Shown: positions 39,978-50,899 of the stretch, piece after piece
Position numbering within the stretch: the first letter of the stretch is position 1
How the letters are laid out: each line of letters begins with the position of its first letter
NCBI RefSeq assembly: GCF_009769755.1
Contig: NZ_SDWJ01000002.1
Coordinates: 868,001-932,000 of the forward strand
Direction of reading: 5' to 3'
Length of the DNA: 64,000 bases
Source: Sphingorhabdus profundilacus
GTDB lineage: Bacteria; Pseudomonadota; Alphaproteobacteria; Sphingomonadales; Sphingomonadaceae
Translations under genes and position numbers: made by a program
Notes under the pieces: generated by a model
What the model was told of the DNA's origin: nothing
Database searches by the model: none
What the model saw: only the letters and a program-made list of their open reading frames with translations

Positions 39978-42494
39978 ATGAACCAGCCTGATCGTTTCAA
40001 CCCGCACGTCGCCGACGCGCGGTGGCAGAAGATTTGGGAAGATCAGGCGAGTTTCGTCGCCGACGACGCTTCTCCCAAGCCGCGCAGCTATGTGCTCGAG
40101 ATGTTTCCCTATCCATCCGGGCGGATTCACATCGGCCATGTCCGCAATTACACGATGGGCGATGTGCTGGCGCGCTATAAGCGCATGACCGGCTATGAAG
40201 TTTTGCATCCCATGGGCTGGGATGCGTTCGGGATGCCGGCAGAAAATGCTGCGATGGAAAAGGGCGTCCATCCCGGCGGCTGGACCCGCGACAATATCGC
40301 CAATATGAAAGCGCAATTGAAACGGCTGGGCTTTGCGATTGACTGGACCCGCGAGCTGGCAACGTGCGAGCCGGAATATTATGGCCATGAACAGGCCCTT
40401 TTCCTGAAGCTCTATGCAGCAGGTCTGGTGTATCGCAAGGAATCTGCGGTAAATTGGGATCCGGTCGACATGACGGTGCTGGCCAATGAACAGGTCATTG
40501 ATGGCAAAGGCTGGCGATCCGGTGCGCCGGTTGAGCGCCGCAAGCTAAGCCAATGGTTTTTGAAAATCACCGATTTTGCCGACGAATTGCTGGAAGGCCT
40601 CTCGTCGTTGGATCAATGGCCTGACAAAGTGCGTTTGATGCAGGAAAACTGGATCGGGCGCAGCAAGGGGCTGACGCTCCGTTTTGCCTTTCCCGCATCG
40701 AACGGGGATGGCATCGACGTTTTCACAACGCGGCCCGACACGATGTTTGGCGCCAGCTTCGTCGCCATCGCCGCCGATCATCCGGTCGCGCAAAAATTAT
40801 CGGCCCATGCACCGGAATTGCGCGCCTTTATCGAAGAGTGCCGCAAGGGGGGCACCACAGCGGCAGATATCGAAACGGCGGAGAAAAAGGGATTTAATAC
40901 CGGTCTGACGGTCGAACATCCGCTCGACCCCAGTTGGCATTTGCCCGTTTACGTCGCCAATTTCGTGCTGATGGAATATGGCACGGGTGCGGTCTTCGGT
41001 TGCCCCGCGCATGACCAGCGTGATCTTGATTTTGCGCGTAAATATGACCTGCCCGTCATCCGCGTCGTGTCGGACGGTGACATGAGCGACAGTCACTTTA
41101 CCGGCGATGTCGCCTATACCGGTCCGGGTACCATTGTGAATTCGCACTGGATGAACGGACTGTCGGTCGAACAGGCCAAGGCCGATGTGATCGCCAAGGC
41201 GGAATCCGAAGGGTGGGGCAAGGGCCAAACACAATATCGCCTGCGCGATTGGGGCGTCAGCCGCCAGCGTTACTGGGGCACGCCGATCCCGATCATCCAT
41301 TGTGAAAGCTGCGGCGCGGTCCCGGTTCCCGAAGCGCAGTTGCCGGTGAAGCTGCCCGATGATGTGACATTCGATATCCCCGGCAACCCGCTGGACCGCC
41401 ACCCGACATGGAGCAAGGTCGATTGCCCGCTATGCGGAAAAGCCGCGCGGCGCGAGACCGATACGCTCGACACTTTTGTGGATTCGAGCTGGTATTTCAT
41501 CCGTTTCGCCAGCCAGCCGGGTTCCAAGCCATTTGACCGCGCCGTTGCCGAAAAATGGTTGCCGGTTCAGCAATATATTGGCGGCGTTGAACATGCGATT
41601 TTGCATTTGCTTTATGCCCGGTTCTGGACGCGGGCGCTCAATCATATCGGGTTGATTGATGTGAAGGAGCCTTTTGCCTCACTGTTCACGCAAGGCATGG
41701 TAACGCATCAGACTTTTCAGGATGCGGACGGAAAATGGCTAAGTCCGGAGCAGGTGAAACGCTCTGCCGACAATTGGACGGTCGTTGACACCGGCGCACC
41801 AGCGACGGCCGGCCGGATTGAGAAAATGTCGAAGTCCAAGAAAAATGTCGTCGATCCAGATGATATTGTCGACCAATATGGGGCCGACGCCGTGCGCTGG
41901 TTCATGCTGTCCGATAGCCCGCCCGAACGCGACCTGGAATGGTCGGAATCCGGGATCGAAGGCTGCTGGCGCTTTGTCCAGCGTCTTTGGCGCTTGACCG
42001 GGCAAGTCAGCGGCGCGCAGGGCGAAGACAAGGCACTGTTACGCAAAATGAATCAGGCGATTGCCGGTATAGGCGCTGATATTGAGGCTCTGTCGTTCAA
42101 CAAGGCGGTAGCCAAAATCTATGATCTGGCCAACGCCATTGAAAAGGCAGCCCCTTCGGGATCACGCGATGCCGCCATCAGGACGATCATCCTGTTGTCC
42201 GCCCCGATGGTTCCGCATCTGGCCGAAGAAGCGTGGACGAAATTGGGACAGGGGCTGATCGCAGACGCGCCCTGGCCCCAAGTCGACCCTGCACTTTTGG
42301 TCGAAGACGAAGTGACGATTGCGATTCAGGTGCGGGGCAAATTGCGCGAAACATTGACTGTACCCAAAGGATTGGGTCAGGACGAAATGCAGGCGCTTGC
42401 ACTCGCCAGCCAAAAGGTTCAGCATGCCATTGACGGCGCGGAAATCCGCAAGGTCATTGTGGTGCCCGACAGGCTGGTCAACATCGTCCTATGA
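39978..42494 (+). CDS. leuS: Leucyl-tRNA synthetase
   Basis: An 838-residue class I synthetase. The HIGH-type motif is in [20 protein letters not shown], the editing CP1 domain spans about residues 220-420, and the KMSKS motif is in [17 protein letters not shown] (about residue 616). The C-terminal anticodon region follows. It charges tRNA-Leu. Its stop overlaps lptE by 4 bases (ATGA), an order typical of alphaproteobacteria. Confidence 0.98.
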   Translation: MNQPDRFNPHVADARWQKIWEDQASFVADDASPKPRSYVLEMFPYPSGRIHIGHVRNYTMGDVLARYKRMTGYEVLHPMGWDAFGMPAENAAMEKGVHPGGWTRDNIANMKAQLKRLGFAIDWTRELATCEPEYYGHEQALFLKLYAAGLVYRKESAVNWDPVDMTVLANEQVIDGKGWRSGAPVERRKLSQWFLKITDFADELLEGLSSLDQWPDKVRLMQENWIGRSKGLTLRFAFPASNGDGIDVFTTRPDTMFGASFVAIAADHPVAQKLSAHAPELRAFIEECRKGGTTAADIETAEKKGFNTGLTVEHPLDPSWHLPVYVANFVLMEYGTGAVFGCPAHDQRDLDFARKYDLPVIRVVSDGDMSDSHFTGDVAYTGPGTIVNSHWMNGLSVEQAKADVIAKAESEGWGKGQTQYRLRDWGVSRQRYWGTPIPIIHCESCGAVPVPEAQLPVKLPDDVTFDIPGNPLDRHPTWSKVDCPLCGKAARRETDTLDTFVDSSWYFIRFASQPGSKPFDRAVAEKWLPVQQYIGGVEHAILHLLYARFWTRALNHIGLIDVKEPFASLFTQGMVTHQTFQDADGKWLSPEQVKRSADNWTVVDTGAPATAGRIEKMSKSKKNVVDPDDIVDQYGADAVRWFMLSDSPPERDLEWSESGIEGCWRFVQRLWRLTGQVSGAQGEDKALLRKMNQAIAGIGADIEALSFNKAVAKIYDLANAIEKAAPSGSRDAAIRTIILLSAPMVPHLAEEAWTKLGQGLIADAPWPQVDPALLVEDEVTIAIQVRGKLRETLTVPKGLGQDEMQALALASQKVQHAIDGAEIRKVIVVPDRLVNIVL

Positions 42495-42979
42495 AACGCT
42501 TAATTGCCCTGGTTATTTTTAGTCTGATACTATCGGCATGCGGTTTGCGGCCGCTCTATAGTGGCGGATCGAAAGGCGCGGTCGCCTCGACATTGGGAAG
42601 CATCGCCGTTGAACCCATTCAGGGCAAAAATGGCTGGCTTATGAGCAATGCGCTAAATGACCGGCTGGGATTGGCGCAAGGCGATGATAGCCGGTTCCGG
42701 CTGGTGGTAACACTTGATGACCAGATCGAAGGATTTGGCGTCCGCGCCGATGATACCGTTACCCGCGAACGGCGCACATTACGTGCCCGATATCAGCTAA
42801 TCATCCGTTCAACCGGTGAAACTGTTCTGGATGCAACGGCGGGCGCGGATGCCGGGATCGATGTTGTCAGTTCCGAATATGCCACAATCGCCAGCGAAAA
42901 CACCGCGCTCGAAAATTTGACGCAACGTGTTGCTGACCAGATTGTCACCCGCCTGTCACTTTACGCAGGCGGCGAATGA
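42491..42979 (+). CDS. lptE: LPS-assembly lipoprotein LptE
   Basis: A 162-residue lipoprotein with a lipobox (ILSACG) followed by LRPLYSGG and a small alpha/beta domain ([35 protein letters not shown]). LptE plugs LptD and places LPS in the outer membrane. It is joined to leuS upstream and holA downstream by ATGA overlaps. Confidence 0.92.
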   Translation: MKRLIALVIFSLILSACGLRPLYSGGSKGAVASTLGSIAVEPIQGKNGWLMSNALNDRLGLAQGDDSRFRLVVTLDDQIEGFGVRADDTVTRERRTLRARYQLIIRSTGETVLDATAGADAGIDVVSSEYATIASENTALENLTQRVADQIVTRLSLYAGGE

Positions 42980-43998
42980 GCAACGCCAAAGAACGCAGTT
43001 TCATTGGAGCAATCACAACACGGGACGATATCCGGCTTTTCTTCATATTCGGACAGGACGAATCTGCCATTGCCGATATTGCCAGCCAGATGGCTGCACA
43101 ACTGGATAGCGCAGAACGGATCGACATAGACAGCGACCGGATCAGGAATGACCCTGCTCTTCTGGCCGATGAAGCCACGTCGCTGTCGCTCTTCGGCGAC
43201 AAACGCTACCTCCGTGTGAATTTTCGGCGCGAAGAGGGGGTGGCGGCGGTCGAAAATCTGCTGGCGCTTGACGGTGTGGCAAATCCGGTGATCGCCGTGG
43301 CCGGGAATCTCGCCAAAAGCAGCAAATTACGCAAATTGGTTGAAGGCAGCCCCAGGGCACTGTCCCATATCTGTTATCTTCCCGAAGAAGGTGATGCAGC
43401 GACTGCGGCCATGGCTTATGCATCTACACTTGGGTTGAAGATTGACCGCAGCCTTGCGGCACGGATTGCCCGTTATACCGGTCAGGACCGTAAACTGGCG
43501 CACGCCGAGATCGTGAAGCTGTCGCTGTTCTATGACGCATCACCGCAAAGGCCGGCCACCGTTGAAATTGCCGATTTTGAAGCTTTGTCAGCGGAAACCG
43601 GGGAAGAGAATGTGGGCGGACTGGTCAATCAGGTGATGGGCGGGGAATTACGCGCCACCGGCCGAGAATTGGTTGCCGCCCGCGAAATGGGCGTGGATGC
43701 CATACGCATCGTGCGGGCTTTACAAAGACGGGTGACTTTGTTGGCATCACTCAGGGCCAAAGTGGACAGCGGGTCCAATCCCGGCGCGGTTGTGAAAGCA
43801 ACGCGATCCATTTTCTGGAAAGAGGCAGATGATTTCGTCAAGCAGCTGTCCCGTTGGCCATCCATGCGACTGGCCGGCTTGAATGCCCATTTGCTTGATG
43901 TGGAATCGAAACTGATGAGTGTGCGCGAAAATTTGGCAATGACCATATTGGAAGAGGAACTAATCCGTATAGCCCGCGCTGCGGCCCGCCGCGGTTAG
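42976..43998 (+). CDS. holA: DNA polymerase III delta subunit
   Basis: A 340-residue clamp-loader subunit. The AAA+-like N-terminus has FFIFGQDESAIADIA and the wrench-like region LFGDKRYLRVNFRRE; the C-terminal collar domain follows from about 215. It opens the beta clamp for loading. It overlaps lptE (ATGA) and its stop overlaps the stop of pdeM, which runs the other way. Confidence 0.92.
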   Translation: MSNAKERSFIGAITTRDDIRLFFIFGQDESAIADIASQMAAQLDSAERIDIDSDRIRNDPALLADEATSLSLFGDKRYLRVNFRREEGVAAVENLLALDGVANPVIAVAGNLAKSSKLRKLVEGSPRALSHICYLPEEGDAATAAMAYASTLGLKIDRSLAARIARYTGQDRKLAHAEIVKLSLFYDASPQRPATVEIADFEALSAETGEENVGGLVNQVMGGELRATGRELVAAREMGVDAIRIVRALQRRVTLLASLRAKVDSGSNPGAVVKATRSIFWKEADDFVKQLSRWPSMRLAGLNAHLLDVESKLMSVRENLAMTILEEELIRIARAAARRG

Positions 43999-44699
43999 CG
44001 GCGGACCATCGACAAATTTGGATCAGGCTTCAGCACGAACCGGGTGAAACCATTGTGAACAGGAATCATCGCATCGGCATTTTCACCATCGGCGAGATCA
44101 CAGGCCTTTAAAATCGCGGCTTCATGCACATCCATTCCGCCGGTAAGCGTCCCGAATGCGGGCATGATCAGCTTGCGGGAGCTTTTGACGAAGCAGCGGC
44201 GCGATATCATTCGCCCGCGCAGCACTTGCCGGAACTTCGGGTGAAAATGACCGGATATTTCAGGCAAGGCTTCACCGGCTGTGGCTTCGTGGCGTAACAG
44301 GATGTCACCGAGTTTCATTTCTGCAACCGACACCCCGCCCCAACGGCCCTCAACTACAGGGTCATGATTGCCCGTGATCCAGACCCATTTGGTCGACCCG
44401 ATTAGATCCGACAGAATATCGGCGGCATCGCTGCCAAGACGCTTCTCCCCTCCAATATCGTGAAAATTATCGCCCAGACATATGATCCGGGCCGGCCGGA
44501 ATATTTGGGAGAGAGAAGCGAGGGCCTGAATGGTGGCAAGGCTGTCATAAGGTGGTAACATCTGGCCGCCCGCCGCATAGGCGCTGGCCTTTTCCAGATG
44601 CAGGTCGGATACCAGCAATGCGTCATGACGGGGCCAATAAAGCGCCGCATCACCTGCCAATTCGAACGCATCACCGCCAAATTCAAATATGCGCTTCAT
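43995..44699 (-). CDS. pdeM: Ligase-associated DNA damage response phosphoesterase PdeM
   Basis: A 234-residue calcineurin-like metallophosphoesterase. Metal motifs: VSDLHLEKA, CLGDNFHD, ITGNHDPVVE, GHFHPKF. Members are part of a gene set with an ATP-dependent ligase, an exonuclease and the DEXH helicase found at 45775-48180. It has a weak Shine-Dalgarno. The 3' end overlaps holA by 4 bases. Confidence 0.9.
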   Translation of the reverse strand: MKRIFEFGGDAFELAGDAALYWPRHDALLVSDLHLEKASAYAAGGQMLPPYDSLATIQALASLSQIFRPARIICLGDNFHDIGGEKRLGSDAADILSDLIGSTKWVWITGNHDPVVEGRWGGVSVAEMKLGDILLRHEATAGEALPEISGHFHPKFRQVLRGRMISRRCFVKSSRKLIMPAFGTLTGGMDVHEAAILKACDLADGENADAMIPVHNGFTRFVLKPDPNLSMVRR

Positions 44700-44757
44700 C
44701 GCGCCAGCCTATGCGGCGCATCAGTGTGTGTTGCAAGCCGTCACTGGAATGTAGGGG

Positions 44758-45711
44758 TCAGTACCTAATCGACATCCCTTTCGGCCTATTGCGCCAGACA
44801 TTTTTCGGCAGATCAAACCCCACCCTGCGATTGCCAAAATCGATCAGCACCCGGTCAAAGAGTTTCATCGCGTCCATGCCCAGCAGGATTGCGGGCCTGT
44901 CATTCATTTTGAGCGCGGTAAAGGCGTAGTTTTCGGCAAAGGTGATCGGTAGGTCATTGATCGCCAGTCCGCCGATTTCAATTTGCCTTAATTGGGTGAA
45001 TTGCCCGTTTAAGATGGCACCGGTTACGCTTAACATTTTCACCGGGACAAAATCATCCTTCCGGTGCCTGCGGCGCAGCTTGTCACGTAATGCAAGATTG
45101 GCCATGCTGTTTTGGGCACCTGTGTCCAAAATGATGTCCACCTTTATACCGTCGATATTGGCGCTGGAAATAATCATACGGCCCGCCTTTTTTTTCGCGG
45201 TGACCACGATCATTCCGTTTTCAAGCTTTGTCTTACCGCGTGTTTTCTGCGAAATAAGAACATCCATCTTTTGGTTCAGGAAATCCAGTAACACCCGATT
45301 TTCTTCGAGGCTGTCAATTCCCAACAAGCCATAGGCTCCAAGATTTGACCGTTCGAGCCCCGGTGCCTCTATTCCTTCAACATTAACGGTCGCGGTGGTC
45401 AATTTATCGATGTAAAAGGAATTCACCTGGATTTGCCCTGATATCGTAGCAAGCGTCAGCGTCGGGCCCGATTCAAGAGCCAGCTTTTTGGCCAGATCAT
45501 TGGCAATCACTGTCCGTTCGGCACCCGTGTCAACAATGAAAGGCACCGCTTCGCTGCCATTCACCTGAACCTGGACCGTCATCCGGTCTGTCTTGTCCAT
45601 TGCAAATAATTCGATTTGCGCCATTTCGGTCGCGGGCACCGACACATCTTGCGCCACCGCACCATCAGGGGCAAGCGCTATGACGAGGAATCCTAAAACC
45701 AGATGTTTCAT
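44758..45711 (-). CDS. Exported tandem retropepsin-like aspartic protease
   Basis: A 317-residue protein with a signal peptide (MKHLVLGFLVIALAPDGAVAQ) and two retropepsin-like modules. The first has VDTGAERT (Asp61) and ends LLGIDSLEENRVLLDF; the second has LDTGAQNS (Asp196) and ends LLGMDAMKLFDRVLIDF. The two halves are alike, so the protein could form a pepsin-like two-lobe active site by itself rather than by dimerisation. The ATG at 45711 has GGGAGAAGA. It lies between pdeM and the helicase on the same strand. It is probably a periplasmic protease; the target is unknown. Confidence 0.85.
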   Translation of the reverse strand: MKHLVLGFLVIALAPDGAVAQDVSVPATEMAQIELFAMDKTDRMTVQVQVNGSEAVPFIVDTGAERTVIANDLAKKLALESGPTLTLATISGQIQVNSFYIDKLTTATVNVEGIEAPGLERSNLGAYGLLGIDSLEENRVLLDFLNQKMDVLISQKTRGKTKLENGMIVVTAKKKAGRMIISSANIDGIKVDIILDTGAQNSMANLALRDKLRRRHRKDDFVPVKMLSVTGAILNGQFTQLRQIEIGGLAINDLPITFAENYAFTALKMNDRPAILLGMDAMKLFDRVLIDFGNRRVGFDLPKNVWRNRPKGMSIRY

Positions 45712-45774
45712 GTCATCTTCTCCCGCCACGATGCTACGCCTGTTTGTGACTAGCGACAAGTCGCGGCCAGTGGG

Positions 45775-48180
45775 TCAGGGGGTCATCGCAAGTTCGGCCA
45801 GACTTTCTGCCTCCAGCAATAGTTCGTCATCGACTGACCCCTGCGCCACGCTCTCGCGCCCGATCATCACGAGCAGCGGCACCGCCAGCGGGCTGACCCG
45901 TTCCAGATCAACATGCAGCATCGTGTCGGCGGCGCGGTCGAGCAGATTTCCAAGACGCCCGACATCGGTCAGCCGCGCCCGTGCGTCCGCCCAAGCGGCC
46001 TCCAGCAACAGATGGTCGGGTTCATATTTGCGGAGCACGTCATATATCAGGTCTGTAGAAAAGGTGACCTGCTTGCCCGTTTTGCGCTTGCCCGGATGCT
46101 GCCGTTCCACCAACCCGCTGATAACAGCAACCTCGCGAAATGCACGTTTGAGCAGATAGCTTCCTTCGACCCATTCTATAAATTCATCGGCCAATATGTC
46201 GGCGGAAAATAGCGGCGCCGGGTCGGTAATCGGCTTCAGGCTCCAGACGCCCAGCGCATAGTCGCTGGCGACAAAGCCCATGGGCATCAGGCCCCGGCTT
46301 TCCATCCGGCGGGTCAGCAACATGCCGAGCGACTGGTGTGCGTTCCATCCTTCGAACGGATAGGCCACCATATAATGCCGCTTGTCGTGCGGAAATGTTT
46401 CGACCAGCAACTGTCCGGCTTCGGGCATCTGGCTGCGATAGTCCTGCATCTCCAGCCATTCGCGCACATCGTCGGGGAAGCGGGCCCAACCCGCCCGGTC
46501 GGTCAGCATCTGCCGGACTCGGTCGGCAAGATGGGTCGTCAGCGGCATCCGCGCGCCCATATAGCTGGGGATTGTGTTGGCAGGCTTGGTCGAGGCGCGG
46601 ACGATCAGGTCGAGATCCTTGATCGATTCAACTTCCAAAGCCATGCCCGCAAAGGTGAAACGGTTGCCGGGGGACAGCGTGGCGGCAAATCCCTCCTCCA
46701 CTTTGCCGAGTTTGCGCCCGTTGCGGAAACGCACATCAAGCATCGGGGAATCGACGATGATTCCGGCGTTGAACCGGTGCTGCGTGGCGAATTTGGGATG
46801 CGCCAAATGCCATTTCCCGTCGGTTCGCAAAACAAGTTTGCGGAATTTGTCATAGGCCTTGAGCGCGTAGCCACCCGTTGCGACAAATTCGATGACGCGG
46901 TGGAATGTGCCTGCATCCAGCGCGGAATAGGGGAGGGCTGATTGCACTTCGGCGAGCAGTTCTGCTTCGTCAAATGGACCGGCACAGGCAAGGCCCATGA
47001 CATGTTGGGCCAGCACATCGTAGCTGCCGGGCTGAAAGATTTCGCCATCGCGCACACCTTCGCGGACGGCATCATATGCGGCCTGTGCCTCCAGATATTC
47101 GAAGCGGTTGCCGGGCACCAATATCGCCTTGCTCGCCTCGTCCATGCGGTGGTTGGACCGGCCGATACGTTGCAGCAAGCGGGAACTGCCTTTGGGCGCG
47201 CCCATCTGGATGACGCAGTCGACGTCGCCCCAGTCGACGCCCAGATCCAGCGATGCCGTGCAGACCAGCGCACGCAATCTTCCCTCGGCCATCGCGCCCT
47301 CGACCTTGCGCCGGGCCTCAATCGACAGCGATCCGTGGTGGATGCCAATCGCATATTTGGGATCATTCGCGTCCCATAACTTCTGGAAGATATATTCGGC
47401 CAGAAAGCGGGTGTTGCAGAAAATCAGCGTGATATTGTTATGGCCAATCTCCTCGATCAATTGGGGAATGGCATGTTGGCCGCTATGCCCCGCCCACGGT
47501 ACCCGCCCCTGGGGCAGCAGGATTTCAAGGTCCGGTTCCGCCGCTGCCTCGCCGGTCACAAGCTGTACCAGATCGATGTCACCATCGGGCGCTAGCCAGG
47601 CGCGATAGTCATCGGGATCCGCAACCGTTGCCGACAAGGCAACCCGCTCCATCTGCGGTGCCAGTGCTTGCAGCCGCGCGAGCGACAGGCTGAGCAAGTC
47701 GCCCCGCTTGCCATTGGCAAAGGCATGCACCTCGTCAATGATCACACGCTGCAGTGTTGAAAACAGAAACACGCTGTCTTCATGGCTGAGCAACAGCGAC
47801 AGCGATTCCGGTGTCGTCAGCAGAATATGCGGCGGCTTTACCCGCTGCCGTTGCTTGCGGTCCGACGGTGTGTCGCCGGTTCGTGTTTCCACCCGGATGG
47901 CCAGTCCCATTTCTTCGATCGGTATCAACAAATTGCGCCGGACATCGACGGCAAGTGCCTTTAGCGGGGAGATGTATAGCGTGTGGAGGCCTTCAGCAGG
48001 GTCAGTCACCAACGCATTCAGGGTCGGTAGAAATCCAGCCAACGTCTTTCCCGCTCCAGTCGCGGCAACCAGCAAGGCATGCCGGTTTCGTGTCGCCGCG
48101 TCGAGCATATCCAGCTGATGCCGCCGCGGTGACCAGCCCCGGGCGGCAAACCAGTTACGGATGATAGGGGAGAGCGTCAC
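45775..48180 (-). CDS. Ligase-associated DNA damage response DEXH-box helicase (Lhr-type)
   Basis: An 801-residue SF2 helicase. Walker A is AATGAGKT (39-46), the DEVH box is in VIIDEVHAF, and motif VI is LLQRIGRSNHRMDE. A C-terminal Lhr-like winged-helix and DUF region follows. The gene is normally linked to pdeM and an ATP-dependent DNA ligase in alphaproteobacteria; here only pdeM is nearby. The start is a GTG 6 bases after the phosphomutase stop. Confidence 0.92.
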   Translation of the reverse strand: MTLSPIIRNWFAARGWSPRRHQLDMLDAATRNRHALLVAATGAGKTLAGFLPTLNALVTDPAEGLHTLYISPLKALAVDVRRNLLIPIEEMGLAIRVETRTGDTPSDRKQRQRVKPPHILLTTPESLSLLLSHEDSVFLFSTLQRVIIDEVHAFANGKRGDLLSLSLARLQALAPQMERVALSATVADPDDYRAWLAPDGDIDLVQLVTGEAAAEPDLEILLPQGRVPWAGHSGQHAIPQLIEEIGHNNITLIFCNTRFLAEYIFQKLWDANDPKYAIGIHHGSLSIEARRKVEGAMAEGRLRALVCTASLDLGVDWGDVDCVIQMGAPKGSSRLLQRIGRSNHRMDEASKAILVPGNRFEYLEAQAAYDAVREGVRDGEIFQPGSYDVLAQHVMGLACAGPFDEAELLAEVQSALPYSALDAGTFHRVIEFVATGGYALKAYDKFRKLVLRTDGKWHLAHPKFATQHRFNAGIIVDSPMLDVRFRNGRKLGKVEEGFAATLSPGNRFTFAGMALEVESIKDLDLIVRASTKPANTIPSYMGARMPLTTHLADRVRQMLTDRAGWARFPDDVREWLEMQDYRSQMPEAGQLLVETFPHDKRHYMVAYPFEGWNAHQSLGMLLTRRMESRGLMPMGFVASDYALGVWSLKPITDPAPLFSADILADEFIEWVEGSYLLKRAFREVAVISGLVERQHPGKRKTGKQVTFSTDLIYDVLRKYEPDHLLLEAAWADARARLTDVGRLGNLLDRAADTMLHVDLERVSPLAVPLLVMIGRESVAQGSVDDELLLEAESLAELAMTP

Positions 48181-48186
48181 AAGGGC

Positions 48187-49572
48187 TTAATGCCCCACAG
48201 TTTCTCCGCGTTCCAGACCTGATGCTGCCAATTGTGCGTCTATTTGTGCCATCAGGCGGTCAAGACCCGCTTCGCTGGACGCTTCGGCGCGTGCGACCAG
48301 CACATCTTGCGTATTCGATGCCCGCAGCAGCCACCAGCCGTCGGGTGTGTTTACACGGGCGCCGTCGGTGTTGTTGACGTCTGCGCCCTCTGCCGACAGC
48401 CGAGCCAGAACCTCGTCAATAACGGCGAATTTGCGGCTTTCATCGACCTGGAACCGCATTTCGGGGGTGTTGATCATATCGGGCATCGCGCCGCGCAGCT
48501 CGGTAACGCTCTGGCCGAGCTTTGCTGAAGCCGCCATCAGGCGGACCGCAGCGTAAATGGCATCGTCAAAGCCATAATATTCATGCTTGAAGAAGATATG
48601 CCCGCTCATCTCGCCCGCCAGCGGGGACCCTGTTTCCTTCATTTTGGATTTAATGAGGCTGTGGCCGGTTTTCCACATCAATGGCTTCCCGCCCAATTCC
48701 GCGATCCGGTCATACAGCGCCTGCGACGCCTTGACGTCAGCAATGATCGTTGCGCCGGGCACGTCGCCAAGGACATCTTCGGCATAGATTTGCATTAGCT
48801 GGTCGCCCCAGATGATGCGGCCTTCGCCGTCGATCGCACCGATCCGGTCGCCATCGCCGTCAAAAGCCACTCCGAAATCGAGTTTCTTTTCAGCGACAAG
48901 CCGCTGCAAATCGACCAGATTTTTAGGGTCGGTAGGATCGGGGTGGTGATTGGGAAACTGGCCATCCACATCCACAAACAGAAGGTAATGCTCACCTGGC
49001 AGCATCTTCACCAGCTTTTCAATCGCCGGTCCTGCCGCACCATTGCCTGCGTCCCAACCGATGCGAAAGGGCTTGTCCGGCGCGGCCTGGGCAACACGGG
49101 CGACATATTGGTCAAGGATATCGAGATGTTCCGAAGTAGCTGTACCCGAAACCCAGTCGCCCGCCGCGGCCATGGCACCCAGTTTCTGGATATCCGCGCC
49201 AAAAAACGGGCGGCCCTGAAGGACCATCTTGAAGCCGTTATAATTGGCGGGATTGTGGCTGCCGGTTATTTCAATGCCGCCATCTACATCATCCAATATG
49301 GCTTCGGCATAATATAGCATCGGTGTCGGACCCATGCCGATGCGGACAACTTCGACGCCGCAGTCATTCAGGCCGCGCACCAATGCCTCTTCCAGCATGG
49401 GGGAGCTGACCCGGCCATCATAGCCAACTGCGGCCTTTTTGCCGCCCGCGCGGACCAGGCAGGTGCCAAAGCCGCGCCCGATGGCATAGGCGTCGTCTTC
49501 GCCCAGCGTTTCGTCAATGATCCCGCGAATATCATATTCGCGAAGTGAGGTAGGGTGAAAAACATGGGTCAA
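48187..49572 (-). CDS. Phosphomannomutase/phosphoglucomutase
   Basis: A 461-residue alpha-D-phosphohexomutase. It has the phosphoserine loop [14 protein letters not shown], the metal loop [11 protein letters not shown], the sugar loop [11 protein letters not shown] and the C-terminal [14 protein letters not shown]. It interconverts hexose 1- and 6-phosphates for surface polysaccharides. The best start is a TTG at 49572: AGGAG stands eight bases before it, and the protein then begins [16 protein letters not shown] like homologues. An ATG at 49590 lacks a ribosome-binding site. Confidence 0.9.
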   Translation of the reverse strand: MTHVFHPTSLREYDIRGIIDETLGEDDAYAIGRGFGTCLVRAGGKKAAVGYDGRVSSPMLEEALVRGLNDCGVEVVRIGMGPTPMLYYAEAILDDVDGGIEITGSHNPANYNGFKMVLQGRPFFGADIQKLGAMAAAGDWVSGTATSEHLDILDQYVARVAQAAPDKPFRIGWDAGNGAAGPAIEKLVKMLPGEHYLLFVDVDGQFPNHHPDPTDPKNLVDLQRLVAEKKLDFGVAFDGDGDRIGAIDGEGRIIWGDQLMQIYAEDVLGDVPGATIIADVKASQALYDRIAELGGKPLMWKTGHSLIKSKMKETGSPLAGEMSGHIFFKHEYYGFDDAIYAAVRLMAASAKLGQSVTELRGAMPDMINTPEMRFQVDESRKFAVIDEVLARLSAEGADVNNTDGARVNTPDGWWLLRASNTQDVLVARAEASSEAGLDRLMAQIDAQLAASGLERGETVGH

Positions 49573-49605
49573 TGTCGTAACTCCTGTCATATGTTCGAAG
49601 GCCGG

Positions 49606-50019
49606 TTAACGGGTATATTTTTCAAGTTCGCGTAGTAAATGGTCGCGTGCCTCATTTAATTCTCGGGCGCGGTCTTCCGATCCCCCGATATCAGGATGAT
49701 TTTGCGTGATGAGCGCGCGATGCCGCTCTCGAATACGCACGGCATTGTCGAAACGGGAAACCCCCAATAACAATCGCGCCTTGTCTGTCACTATTTGGTC
49801 ATTCTGCTTGTTTTTAGAACCGAGCAACCGGCCATTTAACCCGCGATACCATGCCACGGCGACAGCTATGGCACCCAGTCCAAACACAAGATTTCCGCGC
49901 AATACGAGAAATCCACCCGCTAACCCCATGATAACGGGAAGAAAATGGTCGATTTTCAATTTTCCCTTCCAGATCGCCCAGCCGAGCATCGCTATCACAA
50001 GGGCGATAAGGAAAGGCAT
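49606..50019 (-). CDS. Membrane-anchored J-domain protein
   Basis: A 137-residue protein with two hydrophobic segments near the N-terminus (about 1-15 and 27-58) and a C-terminal J-domain (about 75-137) containing the HPD motif (LITQNHPDIGG). J-domains stimulate DnaK-type chaperones. The ATG overlaps the mipZ stop by one base (TGATG), so the genes are coupled. A link to division or envelope stress is possible but not shown. Confidence 0.85.
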   Translation of the reverse strand: MPFLIALVIAMLGWAIWKGKLKIDHFLPVIMGLAGGFLVLRGNLVFGLGAIAVAVAWYRGLNGRLLGSKNKQNDQIVTDKARLLLGVSRFDNAVRIRERHRALITQNHPDIGGSEDRARELNEARDHLLRELEKYTR

Positions 50020-50801
50020 CAAGCCAGCACGGCGCTTTTCAGTTCGGGCAGTGCAAGGCCGGTGACCAATTCACGCAGTTCCTGTCGGGCCACGATATGC
50101 GCGGTGGCCAATTGGCCCAGATGGCCCTTGTCTATCAGCGTCAGGCCCGATGGAAAAAGTTCACGATAGATAACGCGTTCATTCAGTCCGGGGACCGAAC
50201 GGAAACCCACCCGCTTGGACAGTTCGGCGATGGCGTCCGTCATGCGCTGCTGGTTGCGCGCCTCCATATTGTGTAGTCGGTTACGAACGACAACCCAGTC
50301 GATCGTGACACCATCCGCTTTTGCCCGTTCCTTTCGGGCTTCCCAGATCAGTTCGGCATAAAAGCTTAAGCGACGGACCTTGAAATTTTCTGCGTCAACC
50401 TGACCGATCAAGTCGAAATCGACAAAACTGTCATTGATGGGCGTCACCAATGTATTGGCTCTAGTGGCAACAAAACGTGCATATTTGTCATCGCGGCCCG
50501 GGGTATCGTAAATCATAAAGTCATTGTCTTGACTTAACCGGTCTACCTGCCTTTCCAAGGTGGCCTGCGAATCATTTTCGAAAACTTCAAACATGGGCAT
50601 CGCCAGGTTGATCCCACGACGCTTGATCGTATCGCGCCGATTTTCGAGATAACGATATAATGTGCGTTGACGCGAATCCAGATCGACACATGCGACCCGC
50701 GCGCCCCGCGAAGCGAGTGCAATTGCCACATGCACCGCTGTCGTTGACTTGCCTGTTCCGCCTTTTTCATTCGCGAAAACGATATGATGTACCCCGGCCA
50801 T
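50019..50801 (-). CDS. mipZ: Division-plane positioning ATPase MipZ
   Basis: A 260-residue ParA/MinD-like ATPase with a deviant Walker A ([10 protein letters not shown], 11-20), a [16 protein letters not shown] region and [12 protein letters not shown]. In Caulobacter MipZ binds DNA, follows ParB and blocks FtsZ near the poles. It is divergent from panC with a 98-base gap and is followed by the J-domain gene. Confidence 0.93.
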   Translation of the reverse strand: MAGVHHIVFANEKGGTGKSTTAVHVAIALASRGARVACVDLDSRQRTLYRYLENRRDTIKRRGINLAMPMFEVFENDSQATLERQVDRLSQDNDFMIYDTPGRDDKYARFVATRANTLVTPINDSFVDFDLIGQVDAENFKVRRLSFYAELIWEARKERAKADGVTIDWVVVRNRLHNMEARNQQRMTDAIAELSKRVGFRSVPGLNERVIYRELFPSGLTLIDKGHLGQLATAHIVARQELRELVTGLALPELKSAVLA

Positions 50802-50899
50802 GTGCCTATTATTACCCCTGTTCGATATTTGCCTTGATATGCGATAACCGCATCTTTCATAGACATGCGAACACAGCCAATAACCAAGGCGACCAGTAC

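Noticed and set aside
50660-50899. N-terminal extension of panC by 80 codons
   Set aside because: The extension lies antisense to mipZ and has no similarity to PanC; the GTG at 50900 gives the normal length.
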